A stretch of DNA of 5,682 nt from a bacterium (lineage in GTDB: Bacteria > Patescibacteriota > Minisyncoccia > Phycocordibacterales > UBA6065). The stretch spans positions 1 through 5,682 of the forward strand of contig JAUSGU010000080.1 of NCBI GenBank assembly GCA_030648825.1, written 5' to 3'. Under the pieces are notes generated by a model. That model did not search any database, was not told the origin of the DNA, and saw only the letters and a program-made list of their open reading frames with translations. Below, one piece after another: positions 1 through 5,673 of this stretch (position 1 is its first letter; every line of letters begins with the position of its first letter). Position numbers and translations under genes: made by a program.

Positions 1-90
1 TTATTTTGTTATTCATTTTTTCAATTTTAGCATAAATAATATTTTATTTTTTGTACTCTATAATATGATTGAGTAAAATCTCATTATTAT
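1..90. other. A+T-rich intergenic stretch, no gene seen
   Basis: This stretch beyond the terminator is strongly A+T-rich and has no convincing coding sequence. On the minus strand an ATG at 14-16 opens five codons (M-N-N-K-I) before the window edge, without a Shine-Dalgarno sequence. A TGCTAAAAT that resembles an extended -10 lies a few bases upstream of it, but no good -35 accompanies it. On the plus strand there is a TATAAT at 59-64, also without a recognisable -35. It may hold the promoter and start of the next gene, which cannot be judged from this fragment. Confidence 0.4.
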
Positions 91-123
91 AAAAAACCCC
101 GGATAATAAAATTATCCGGGGTT
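91..123 (-). terminator. Strong intrinsic (Rho-independent) terminator of the radical SAM/peptide cassette
   Basis: Read on the minus strand, a perfect 13-bp stem (AACCCCGGATAAT pairing with ATTATCCGGGGTT) closes a TTT loop at 108-110. It is followed directly by a run of six T at 96-91, the first two of which belong to the stem. It begins 23 bases after the peptide gene's stop codon. The G+C-rich stem base and the U-tract are textbook features. It marks the 3' end of the cassette and would also protect the short peptide message from exonucleases. Confidence 0.93.
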
Positions 124-146
124 GTAGTAACTGTTTTCACATCTCA

Positions 147-302
147 TTACGGAGCACAGTCACAGTCGCAATCGCCACTGTCACCATCTCCAGGTCCTTT
201 ACACTCATCTGCAGTGTAATCTGATGGCTTTGCCACTATTTTCTGGCTCGGTTCTGGTCTTTGAATTCCAGTTACCGATACGAGCTTGATTAACTTATCC
301 AT
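147..302 (-). CDS. Putative RiPP precursor peptide, 51 aa, with C-terminal CDCDC motif
   Basis: This small gene encodes 51 residues and stops at TAA. The start is set by an ATG five bases after a GGAGG core, an excellent ribosome binding site. The N-terminal part begins MDKLIKLVSVTGIQRPEP and is mildly basic and free of Cys. The C-terminal part is acidic and Gly-rich, with a Cys at residue 34 (DECKGPGDGD) and an end of GDCDCDCAP with Cys at 45, 47 and 49. There is no hydrophobic signal peptide or membrane segment. It starts 25 bases after the radical SAM/SPASM gene and precedes a strong terminator, so the two are almost certainly co-transcribed. A leader-like N-terminus, a Cys-rich tail and an adjacent SPASM maturase are the usual arrangement for sactipeptide- or ranthipeptide-type precursors. 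I do not recognise the peptide family, so precursor status is inferred from context. A small metal-binding peptide is an alternative. No obvious Gly-Gly cleavage site is seen. Confidence 0.8.
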   Translation of the reverse strand: MDKLIKLVSVTGIQRPEPSQKIVAKPSDYTADECKGPGDGDSGDCDCDCAP

Positions 303-306
303 GTTT

Positions 307-315
307 ACCTCCTTT
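307..315 (-). promoter_or_regulatory. Strong ribosome binding site of the peptide gene
   Basis: The minus strand reads AAAGGAGGT, a near-perfect complement to the 3' end of 16S rRNA, with five bases between its GGAGG core and the ATG at 302. It fixes the start of the 51-codon gene and shows that this short reading frame is actively translated. It lies wholly in the gap between the maturase stop and the peptide start. Confidence 0.9.
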
Positions 316-327
316 CTTTGTTGATGT

Positions 328-1353
328 TCACCAGCCAGGTATCGATTCTTTGGCGTTGTAGACTGCCCACATTAATGGACAGCCACCTCGACAAAGTGAT
401 GCTTTTGGACAATCGATACAAAGTTCTGACGGATAAGAATTGATGTAATTATAATTAGCAACAACTGTTGGGCTGTTGAATAACTTAATCAATGATTCGG
501 CACTATTATAATTTTCATCAATTATTCCGATCGGAAAATCCGCCATACTATTACACGCCATTATTTGTCCTTTCGGGCCAAAAATAATTCCCGATCGATG
601 TTGGAACTGACAAGACGTTCTTAATTGACCTCTCTCTGTCAGTTTTTCGATAAAATCTTTTGGCCAAATACACAAAGGTGTTTTAATGGAAAACATCAAT
701 TGTCCAGCGAAAAGATCATTAATCTTGTCGTATTGTAACACAATGTTTTCAACGAGATCTATCAATGGAACCATACCAGATGTATCCACTTCTCCTTTTG
801 AAAAAGAAGGGGTGCAGGGACTGATTGAAATACTTCTCGCACCACATTCGTAAGCAACCTTTGCCAAGGGCAATAAATCATTTAGAACAAATGAATTACA
901 TACAAAAGATATCCCACTTCCAAAACGTGATACCACTCGATGCAATCCAATTTTCAAGATTTCGAAATCATGAATTTTTGCTATTCTCATTGCCGAATCA
1001 CTACTAAATGCTTTTAATGAAGCGCCTATTTTATCGTTTGGTTTATCAACATATTGTCTCCAGTAATCATTATTACCAAAACGATAGGCATTAGTTACTA
1101 AGGTTGTTTTTATCCCCGCTTTTCTACACTCAACATTAAACTCCATTAAATGTTTCCAAAGAGTTGGTTCACCACCTATTATGGTGATGTTTTTGATTCC
1201 CATATCTCTGGTAATTGCTAACAATCTTAGTGCCAAATCCATTGTAAGGGTTTGTTTACTATCAAACCCAGTGCCTTTTGCATAACACCATTCACACCTA
1301 AAATTACACGATCTGGTCACAGTGAACCAAGCGTTTGTCGGTATTTTATTCAC
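328..1353 (-). CDS. Radical SAM/SPASM domain protein, probable peptide maturase
   Basis: Predicted 341-residue enzyme using a [4Fe-4S] cluster and S-adenosylmethionine for radical chemistry, probably on the neighbouring 51-residue peptide. From the GTG start, the cluster motif CX3CX2C is at residues 16, 20 and 23 (SCNFRCEWCY), followed by GGEP at 60-63, which contacts SAM. The C-terminal third is a SPASM auxiliary-cluster domain: C248, then C267 in a GX4C context (GQIMAC), then CX2CX5CX3C at 312, 315, 321 and 325 (CIDCPKASLCRGGC). C228 is a further possible ligand. The last Cys of the classical SPASM pattern is absent because the protein ends 16 residues after C325. Only 15 residues precede the first cluster Cys, so there is no fused RiPP recognition (PqqD-like) domain. 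An in-frame ATG at 1425 would add 24 residues, but a TATAAT lies downstream of that ATG, while a strong ribosome binding site precedes the GTG. Family assignment is firm; the substrate is inferred from adjacency. Confidence 0.93.
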   Translation of the reverse strand: MNKIPTNAWFTVTRSCNFRCEWCYAKGTGFDSKQTLTMDLALRLLAITRDMGIKNITIIGGEPTLWKHLMEFNVECRKAGIKTTLVTNAYRFGNNDYWRQYVDKPNDKIGASLKAFSSDSAMRIAKIHDFEILKIGLHRVVSRFGSGISFVCNSFVLNDLLPLAKVAYECGARSISISPCTPSFSKGEVDTSGMVPLIDLVENIVLQYDKINDLFAGQLMFSIKTPLCIWPKDFIEKLTERGQLRTSCQFQHRSGIIFGPKGQIMACNSMADFPIGIIDENYNSAESLIKLFNSPTVVANYNYINSYPSELCIDCPKASLCRGGCPLMWAVYNAKESIPGW

Positions 1354-1360
1354 AATATAG

Positions 1361-1369
1361 TCCTCCTTA
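1361..1369 (-). promoter_or_regulatory. Strong ribosome binding site deciding the GTG start of the radical SAM gene
   Basis: The minus strand reads TAAGGAGGA, with eight bases between its GGAGG core and the GTG at 1353. No comparable site precedes the alternative in-frame ATG at 1425. This supports the shorter 341-residue protein. Confidence 0.85.
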
Positions 1370-1407
1370 TTTTTTACAGTTAAAGTTCTATGTTTACGTT
1401 GTGTATT

Positions 1408-1435
1408 ATTATAATTAACACACATTTACGACCAA
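1408..1435 (-). promoter_or_regulatory. Probable sigma-70-type promoter for the radical SAM/peptide cassette
   Basis: A consensus -10 TATAAT lies at 1413-1408, with a TTGGTC (TTG core matching) at 1435-1430 and a 16-base spacer. Transcription would start near 1401, leaving a leader of about 50 bases before the GTG. A short dyad, TGTGT at 1422-1418 and ACACA at 1404-1400, brackets the -10, and CGTAAA is repeated directly on each side of it. These could be an operator, but they are short and the region is A+T-rich. The promoter is a prediction by eye. Confidence 0.55.
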
Positions 1436-1476
1436 CCCTTCATCACAATATACTTCTTTTTATTTTTAACAAGTGT

Positions 1477-2622
1477 CTACACCCCCTCCCTCTTCAACTC
1501 TTCAATCATTTTTTTCGCTTCTCGGGACAGTTTTTTCGGCATAATGATATTTATGTGAACCAAAATGTCACCGCGGTGGCCGTCACGTCCGCGAGCGGTG
1601 GTAGGCACACCACGGCCACGCACACGCAAGATTTCGCCGAAAGTCGTACCTTCGGGAATTTTGAGCAGAATGTCGCCGTCCAAAGTTTTGAGAGTATGTG
1701 TAGTGCCTAGTAATGCGTCGGAGAGTTTTATGTCCAATTTTGTGGTCAGATTATGACCTTCTTTTGTCCATATAGAATGCTCCCTCACATGCACTTTAAT
1801 AAAGAGATCGCCAGACTCCCCACCGGAAATCGCTTCACCTCCGCCGGGCAATCTGATTGTTTCACCATCTTCCAGTCCGGCCGGAATTTTTACTTTTATT
1901 TCCTGATCGCGATCTATTACGCCGGCACCGCGACAAACCGAACATCTCTCTTCGGGTTCCTTGCCGGAACCATGACAAGTGCCACAAACACTGCTGGTTT
2001 GAAATGCACCGATAATAGAGCGCTTTATTTCTATTATTTTACCTTTGCCGGCGCAAGTGTGACATGTTTTCATTTTGCTTCCCTTTTTGGCTCCACTGCC
2101 GTCGCATTCCGAACAAACAGAAGTTTTATGAATTTTGAAAGCGCGCTCCACACCAAAAATCGCTTCAGAGAAAGGTAATTCCACGTCTACCGATATATCA
2201 GCACCACGTCTCTGACGAGAAGAACGCCTAGAACCACCACCAAACATGCCTCCGAGAATATCGCCTAGATCAAAGTCCTCAAATTCACCCTGACCAGATC
2301 CACCTCCCTGAAAACCATTCTGATTGAAACCGGAGAAATCAAAGCCAAAATCACTGGCATTGAAACCTGCACCCTGACCATATCCACCAGTGCCATAACC
2401 TCCACCCATCCCGGGCCCGGCCGAGCCGAACATGTCATACTGCTTGCGTTTCTTGTCATCGGAAAGCACCGAGTATGCCTCGTTTGCTTCTTTGAATTTA
2501 TCGGCGTTACCACCTTTTTTGTCTGGATGATGCTCGTGCGCCAATTTTCTAAACGCCTTTTTTATCTCGTCTGCCGACGCGTTTTTGTCCACACCGAGAA
2601 TTTTGTAGTAGTCTTTAGACAT
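1477..2622 (-). CDS. dnaJ: Chaperone protein DnaJ (Hsp40)
   Basis: Cytoplasmic co-chaperone of 381 residues that delivers unfolded proteins to DnaK and stimulates its ATPase. The J domain occupies residues 4-66, with the catalytic HPD at 32-34 ([10 protein letters not shown]) and the typical [14 protein letters not shown] helix. A Gly/Phe-rich linker runs from about 66 to 130. The zinc-binding domain has four CX2CXGXG repeats starting at Cys 170, 187, 213 and 227, all intact. The C-terminal substrate-binding domains follow ([14 protein letters not shown], then the [20 protein letters not shown] region). Length and architecture are those of a full type I DnaJ. The start at 2622 immediately precedes the J domain and has no Shine-Dalgarno sequence (preceding bases CAAAAACTA). 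It lies 124 bases downstream of dnaK, across a structured inverted-repeat element. No clear intrinsic terminator follows it. Confidence 0.98.
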   Translation of the reverse strand: MSKDYYKILGVDKNASADEIKKAFRKLAHEHHPDKKGGNADKFKEANEAYSVLSDDKKRKQYDMFGSAGPGMGGGYGTGGYGQGAGFNASDFGFDFSGFNQNGFQGGGSGQGEFEDFDLGDILGGMFGGGSRRSSRQRRGADISVDVELPFSEAIFGVERAFKIHKTSVCSECDGSGAKKGSKMKTCHTCAGKGKIIEIKRSIIGAFQTSSVCGTCHGSGKEPEERCSVCRGAGVIDRDQEIKVKIPAGLEDGETIRLPGGGEAISGGESGDLFIKVHVREHSIWTKEGHNLTTKLDIKLSDALLGTTHTLKTLDGDILLKIPEGTTFGEILRVRGRGVPTTARGRDGHRGDILVHINIIMPKKLSREAKKMIEELKREGV

Positions 2623-2645
2623 TAGTTTTTGGATAATTAGCCAAA

Positions 2646-2742
2646 GTGATGTGAGCGAGCGGAGACGCCTGAGGAGCGACGGCGACGAAGCCGAGTAAAT
2701 TTTCTAGTAAGAAAATTTACGTACTCCGCGAGCTCATATCAC
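2646..2742. repeat. Inverted-repeat intergenic element between dnaK and dnaJ
   Basis: The ends are imperfect inverted repeats: plus strand 2646-2664 (GTGATGTGAGCGAGCGGAG) and minus strand 2742-2724 (GTGATATGAGCTCGCGGAG) match at 16 of 19 positions. Nested inside is a perfect 10-bp stem, GTAAATTTTC at 2695-2704 and GAAAATTTAC at 2711-2720, with a six-base loop. The remaining interior (about 2665-2694) is G+C-rich. The element fills nearly the whole dnaK-dnaJ gap and starts four bases after the dnaK stop. It could be a dispersed palindromic or MITE-like element, or an RNA structure that tunes dnaJ relative to dnaK. No T-tract follows the hairpin on the minus strand, so it is not a standard terminator. 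Confidence 0.65.
2695..2720. repeat. Perfect 10-bp hairpin inside the dnaK-dnaJ element
   Basis: GTAAATTTTC and its exact complement are separated by six bases (TAGTAA on the plus strand). The stem is A+T-rich with three G:C pairs. The loop is followed on the minus strand by G+C-rich sequence, not T, so processing or mRNA stability is a more likely role than termination. Confidence 0.75.
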
Positions 2743-2746
2743 GAGG

Positions 2747-4663
2747 CTACTTCTTCTCCTCATACTGCGCGTCTTTCACATTCCCCTCGCCACCCTCCGA
2801 ACCTTTGCTGTCATCTTTTTTTGCTTCTCCTTCTTTCGACGCAGACTGTTCGGTCGACTGCTGGGCCTTCATCATAGCTTCACCAATTTTTTGCATAGAA
2901 CTGGAGAGAGCCTCTGTCGCTTTTTTTATAACTTCCACATCAGTCCCTTCCCGAGCCTTCTTCAAATCGGCCACTTTCGCTTCCACATCGGTTTTTATAT
3001 CCGCCGGCACTTTATCACCAGCGTCTTTGATAGATTTCTCTGCTGTATATATCATCTGCTCAGCAATGTTACGAGTCTCTACTTCGGCTTTTTTCTTTTC
3101 ATCTTCCACCGCGTTCACTTCGGCGTCTTTCTTCATACGCTCTATGTCTTCTTTTGTGAGACCTGAAGAACCTTGGATTTTTATGGACTGTTCTTTACCC
3201 GTAGATTTCTCTTTTGCTTTTACAGAAAGAATACCGTTAGCGTCTATGTCAAATGTCACTTCAACTTGAGGAATACCACGAGGAGCCGGCGGAATACCGT
3301 CTAGGATAAATCTACCGATAGATTTATTGTCTCTGGCCATTGCTCTATCTCCTTGGACAACATGAATTTCCACGGAAGTCTGACTATCGGCTGCCGTGGA
3401 AAAAATTTGAGATTTGGAAGCCGGAATAGTAGTGTTTTTTTCTATCAGTTTTGTCCCCACACCACCCATAGTTTCAATACCGAATGACAGAGGAATGACG
3501 TCGAGCAAGAGAACGTCTTTGACATCACCTTTCAAAACTCCGCCTTGGATAGCCGCACCGATGGCCACCACTTCATCTGGGTTGACACCGACATGAGCTT
3601 TTTTCTGGAAGTAATCCTCCACCGCTTTGATCATAGCCGGCATGCGTGTCTGACCGCCGACGAGAATGACCTCATGTATTTGATTGATCTTGAAAGGCGA
3701 AGCCTCCATAGCGCGCTTTGTAATCTGCATTGCGCGATCCAAAAATTCGCTAGTTAGTTCTTCCAATTTTGCTCGAGTCATCTTCTTTACCAAATGCAGA
3801 GGACCATCAGTACCCACAGAAACGAATGGAATGTTCACTTCCGTCTCCATAGCCGTAGAGAGCTCAATTTTGGCCTTTTCAGCGGCATCGTCTAGACGTT
3901 GGCGAGCCATGACATCCTTGCGCAAATCTATGCCATTTTCCTTTTGAAATTCTTCCGCCAGCCATGCCATGATTTTCTGGTCTATGTCTTTACCACCGAG
4001 ATGCGCATCACCATCCGTAGATTTCACTTCTATGACATCATCGCCAACTTCCAGAACGGAAATATCAAATGTTCCGCCACCAAAATCAAAAACGACAATT
4101 TTTTCGTCTTTTTTCTTGTTGAAGCCGTACGCCAGAGCCGCGGCTGTAGGTTCGTTTATGATGCGTTTGATGTCCAGACCGGCAATTTTGCCCGCGTCTT
4201 TTGTGGCCTGACGTTGAGAGTCGTTGAAATAGGCAGGCACGGTGATCACCGCTTCCGTCACAGGCTCGCCGAGACGCGCTTCGGCATCGGCTTTTAATTT
4301 GCCCAGGATCATAGCCGAAATTTCTTCCGGCCTATACCATTTGTCGCCCATTTTTACTTCCACACCGCCATTTTGAGATTTCCTAGTTTCAAAAGGTACT
4401 GCTTTGGCATCCTTTTGCACCGCTGGTTCGTCAAAATTGTGACCGATAAAACGTTTGATTTGGAATACAGTATTTTTTGGATTTGTAACCGATTGCCTTT
4501 TGGCCACGACACCCGCCACACGTTCGCCGGTTTTGGTTTGGGCGATGATAGATGGCGTGGTGCGCATACCTTCGGCATTTTCCAGAATTTTCGGTTCACC
4601 ACCCTCCATGACGGCTACAGCAGAATTTGTGGTACCGAGATCGATACCGATGATTTTTGACAT
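2747..4663 (-). CDS. dnaK: Molecular chaperone DnaK (Hsp70)
   Basis: ATP-driven cytoplasmic chaperone of 638 residues, working with GrpE and DnaJ encoded on either side. The nucleotide-binding domain carries all Hsp70 signatures: [10 protein letters not shown] at 5-14, Lys70, [11 protein letters not shown] at 170-180 with Glu171, [12 protein letters not shown] at 191-202 with the phosphorylatable Thr198, and [11 protein letters not shown] at 332-342. The conserved interdomain linker DVLLLDV is at 383-389. The substrate-binding domain follows ([31 protein letters not shown]), then the helical lid and an acidic, low-complexity tail ending [10 protein letters not shown], close to the usual EEVK-type terminus. 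Residues of about 74-110 include the segment typical of the long Gram-negative-type DnaK. The ATG is nine bases before the first conserved residues and lacks a Shine-Dalgarno sequence. An A+T-rich inverted repeat ends 12 bases upstream of it. Confidence 0.99.
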   Translation of the reverse strand: MSKIIGIDLGTTNSAVAVMEGGEPKILENAEGMRTTPSIIAQTKTGERVAGVVAKRQSVTNPKNTVFQIKRFIGHNFDEPAVQKDAKAVPFETRKSQNGGVEVKMGDKWYRPEEISAMILGKLKADAEARLGEPVTEAVITVPAYFNDSQRQATKDAGKIAGLDIKRIINEPTAAALAYGFNKKKDEKIVVFDFGGGTFDISVLEVGDDVIEVKSTDGDAHLGGKDIDQKIMAWLAEEFQKENGIDLRKDVMARQRLDDAAEKAKIELSTAMETEVNIPFVSVGTDGPLHLVKKMTRAKLEELTSEFLDRAMQITKRAMEASPFKINQIHEVILVGGQTRMPAMIKAVEDYFQKKAHVGVNPDEVVAIGAAIQGGVLKGDVKDVLLLDVIPLSFGIETMGGVGTKLIEKNTTIPASKSQIFSTAADSQTSVEIHVVQGDRAMARDNKSIGRFILDGIPPAPRGIPQVEVTFDIDANGILSVKAKEKSTGKEQSIKIQGSSGLTKEDIERMKKDAEVNAVEDEKKKAEVETRNIAEQMIYTAEKSIKDAGDKVPADIKTDVEAKVADLKKAREGTDVEVIKKATEALSSSMQKIGEAMMKAQQSTEQSASKEGEAKKDDSKGSEGGEGNVKDAQYEEKK

Positions 4664-4675
4664 GAGTTTTGAGAA

Positions 4676-4709
4676 TTAAATAAAGTTGAATAAAGCAAAC
4701 TTTATTTAA
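4676..4709. repeat. A+T-rich 12-bp perfect inverted repeat in the dnaK leader
   Basis: TTAAATAAAGTT at 4676-4687 is exactly complementary to 4698-4709, with a 10-base loop. In RNA it would span the stop codon of the upstream small gene and end 12 bases before the dnaK ATG. Each arm has a single G:C pair, so the structure would be weak and temperature-sensitive. It lacks a following T-tract suited to termination. Confidence 0.6.
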
Positions 4710-4995
4710 CAGACGGCGCACGGGCCAATTGATTTATCAAAAAATCTAAAGTATAGAATGGTGAGAAAAATTCGTATATGGTGCGTATGGGCGTCTGACC
4801 AAAAATAACTTCACGTGGTTTGTCCAAGAGCAAAACTTTAGCTTCCGGAGCCTGTTTTAGTATTTTTGTGCCGAGAAACTTATATTCCAAAACACCGTAT
4901 ATTTCACGGATAGCGAAATACACAATAGCCCGTTCGCCATTTTCCAAAGTGACTTCGCGAGAGACTATTTGTATGTTTGGTCGTGTTATAAGCAT
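4702..4995 (-). CDS. Hypothetical protein, 97 aa, between grpE and dnaK
   Basis: I do not recognise this family. It encodes 97 residues starting MLITRPNIQIVSREVTLENG. The N-terminal half alternates hydrophobic and polar residues in a way that suggests beta strands (RAIVYFAIREIYGVLEYKF), followed by KVLLLDKPREVIFG and a more aromatic C-terminus (IRTIYEFFSPFYTLDFL). It has no signal peptide, no clear transmembrane helix, no Cys and no catalytic motif I can name. It is probably real: it has a full-length frame, lies in the chaperone run with gaps of 41 bases to grpE and 38 to dnaK, has an ATG start, and has a plausible promoter 30 bases upstream. There is no Shine-Dalgarno sequence, as for its chaperone neighbours. 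Its position suggests co-expression with the Hsp70 machine, but no function can be assigned. Confidence 0.8.
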   Translation of the reverse strand: MLITRPNIQIVSREVTLENGERAIVYFAIREIYGVLEYKFLGTKILKQAPEAKVLLLDKPREVIFGQTPIRTIYEFFSPFYTLDFLINQLARAPSVK

Positions 4996-5024
4996 ATAAA
5001 TATAATGAGGAATCAGGTGGAAAG

Positions 5025-5053
5025 ATTATACATAAATTACTGCTTTTCGGCAA
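5025..5053 (-). promoter_or_regulatory. Possible internal promoter for the 97-aa gene and dnaK
   Basis: TATAAT at 5030-5025 is preceded by TTGCCG at 5053-5048 (4 of 6 consensus positions) with a 17-base spacer. The -35 falls in the last codons of grpE. Transcription would start near 5018, giving a leader of about 20 bases before the ATG at 4995. Predicted by eye. Confidence 0.45.
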
Positions 5054-5594
5054 CTACGACTTTTGCCGGTCTGATGAGTTTACTGCCTAGGGTGTAACCA
5101 TTTTCTAATACGTTTGTAACCGTACCATCCGTGTTTTTACCGGTTACGTCTGGCTCGTATCTCACCGCTTCGTGCATCAAACGATCAAATTTCTGCCCCA
5201 GAGGATTTATCTCTTTTAGACCATTCTGTTCCAAAATAATTTTCAGTTGATTATAAATGTGCTCGATGCCCATCCGCCAATTTTTGTCAGCCTTTTCCCA
5301 AGCCTCACGATTTGCAAAAGCCATTTCAAAACTCTGAAGCACAGACAAGAGTTCTTCAATGAGACCTTCATTCGCGAGCAGGCGGAATTCTCTCATCATT
5401 TCTTCCGTCCGTTTTTTACTGTTTACAAAATCGGCCTTGGCTCTCTGCCAGCCCGCCAGATATTCATCTCTCTCGGCCGTTTCTTTCTCAAGCTCTGTTT
5501 GAGGAGTCTTTTGGACAGTCTCAATTTCTGCGGTTTTGACGGTTTCGTTTGCTTTAGCCTGATTTTTTTCGTTTTTAATCTCTTTTTCTTCCAT
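5037..5594 (-). CDS. grpE: Nucleotide exchange factor GrpE
   Basis: GrpE releases ADP from DnaK and resets the Hsp70 cycle; it acts as a cytoplasmic dimer. The 185-residue product has a charged, poorly conserved N-terminus rich in Lys, Glu and Thr (about 1-40), a long coiled-coil dimerisation helix (roughly 40-75, TELEKETAERDEYLAGWQRAK), a helical bundle, and the C-terminal beta domain. The family signature is visible: FDRLMHEAV at 136-144 and, after a spacer, GYTLGSKLIRPAKVVV from 166. The length is normal. I chose the ATG at 5594; the frame could extend to a TTG at 5630, but that adds 12 unconserved residues and would leave only about eight bases of leader from the predicted transcription start. 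No Shine-Dalgarno sequence precedes the ATG. It is the first gene of the chaperone run in this window. Confidence 0.95.
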   Translation of the reverse strand: MEEKEIKNEKNQAKANETVKTAEIETVQKTPQTELEKETAERDEYLAGWQRAKADFVNSKKRTEEMMREFRLLANEGLIEELLSVLQSFEMAFANREAWEKADKNWRMGIEHIYNQLKIILEQNGLKEINPLGQKFDRLMHEAVRYEPDVTGKNTDGTVTNVLENGYTLGSKLIRPAKVVVAEKQ

Positions 5595-5644
5595 ATAAAG
5601 TGGTACATCTATCCTAACATTATGCTTCAATTTTGAGTGTTGAC

Positions 5645-5673
5645 ATATTATACAAAAGCTTGTAGGGTGTCAA
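5645..5673 (-). promoter_or_regulatory. Probable housekeeping promoter of the grpE-dnaK run
   Basis: A perfect -35 TTGACA at 5673-5668 is followed by TAATAT at 5650-5645 with the ideal 17-base spacer, overlapping a perfect TATAAT at 5652-5647 with a 15-base spacer. Transcription would start near 5638, about 44 bases before the grpE ATG. I see no complete CIRCE or HspR-type inverted repeat around it. Confidence 0.72.

Noticed and set aside
1..16. Start of another minus-strand gene at the left edge (MNNKI)
   Set aside because: Only five codons are visible with no ribosome binding site, so there is not enough to call a gene.
1436..1480. Possible terminator after dnaJ (GTGT-AG-ACAC at the stop codon)
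   Set aside because: The two-base loop cannot fold and the following sequence is A-rich, not T-rich, on the transcribed strand; read-through into the cassette cannot be excluded.
1753..2178. 141-codon plus-strand frame antisense to dnaJ
   Set aside because: Long antisense frames are common opposite G+C-richer coding sequence; no ribosome binding site or recognisable domain.
2265..2513. 82-codon minus-strand frame inside dnaJ
   Set aside because: It overlaps the Gly/Phe-rich part of the well-supported dnaJ in another frame; no sign of independent expression.
3899..4297. 132-codon plus-strand frame antisense to dnaK
   Set aside because: Antisense shadow of the conserved ATPase domain with no protein features of its own.
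5423..5608. Minus-strand 61-codon frame with an AGGA just before its ATG
   Set aside because: It lies out of frame within grpE, is very Lys/Arg-rich through frame-shifted A-rich codons, and matches no known protein type; treated as a shadow.
5595..5630. Longer grpE starting at a TTG
   Set aside because: The 12 extra residues are not typical of GrpE and a TTG start so close to the predicted transcription start is less likely than the ATG at 5594.
5615..5643. CACTC half-site near the grpE transcription start, resembling half of a CIRCE operator
   Set aside because: On the minus strand AACACTC resembles the left CIRCE arm, but the right arm nine bases on does not match GAGTGCTAA, so no inverted repeat exists.
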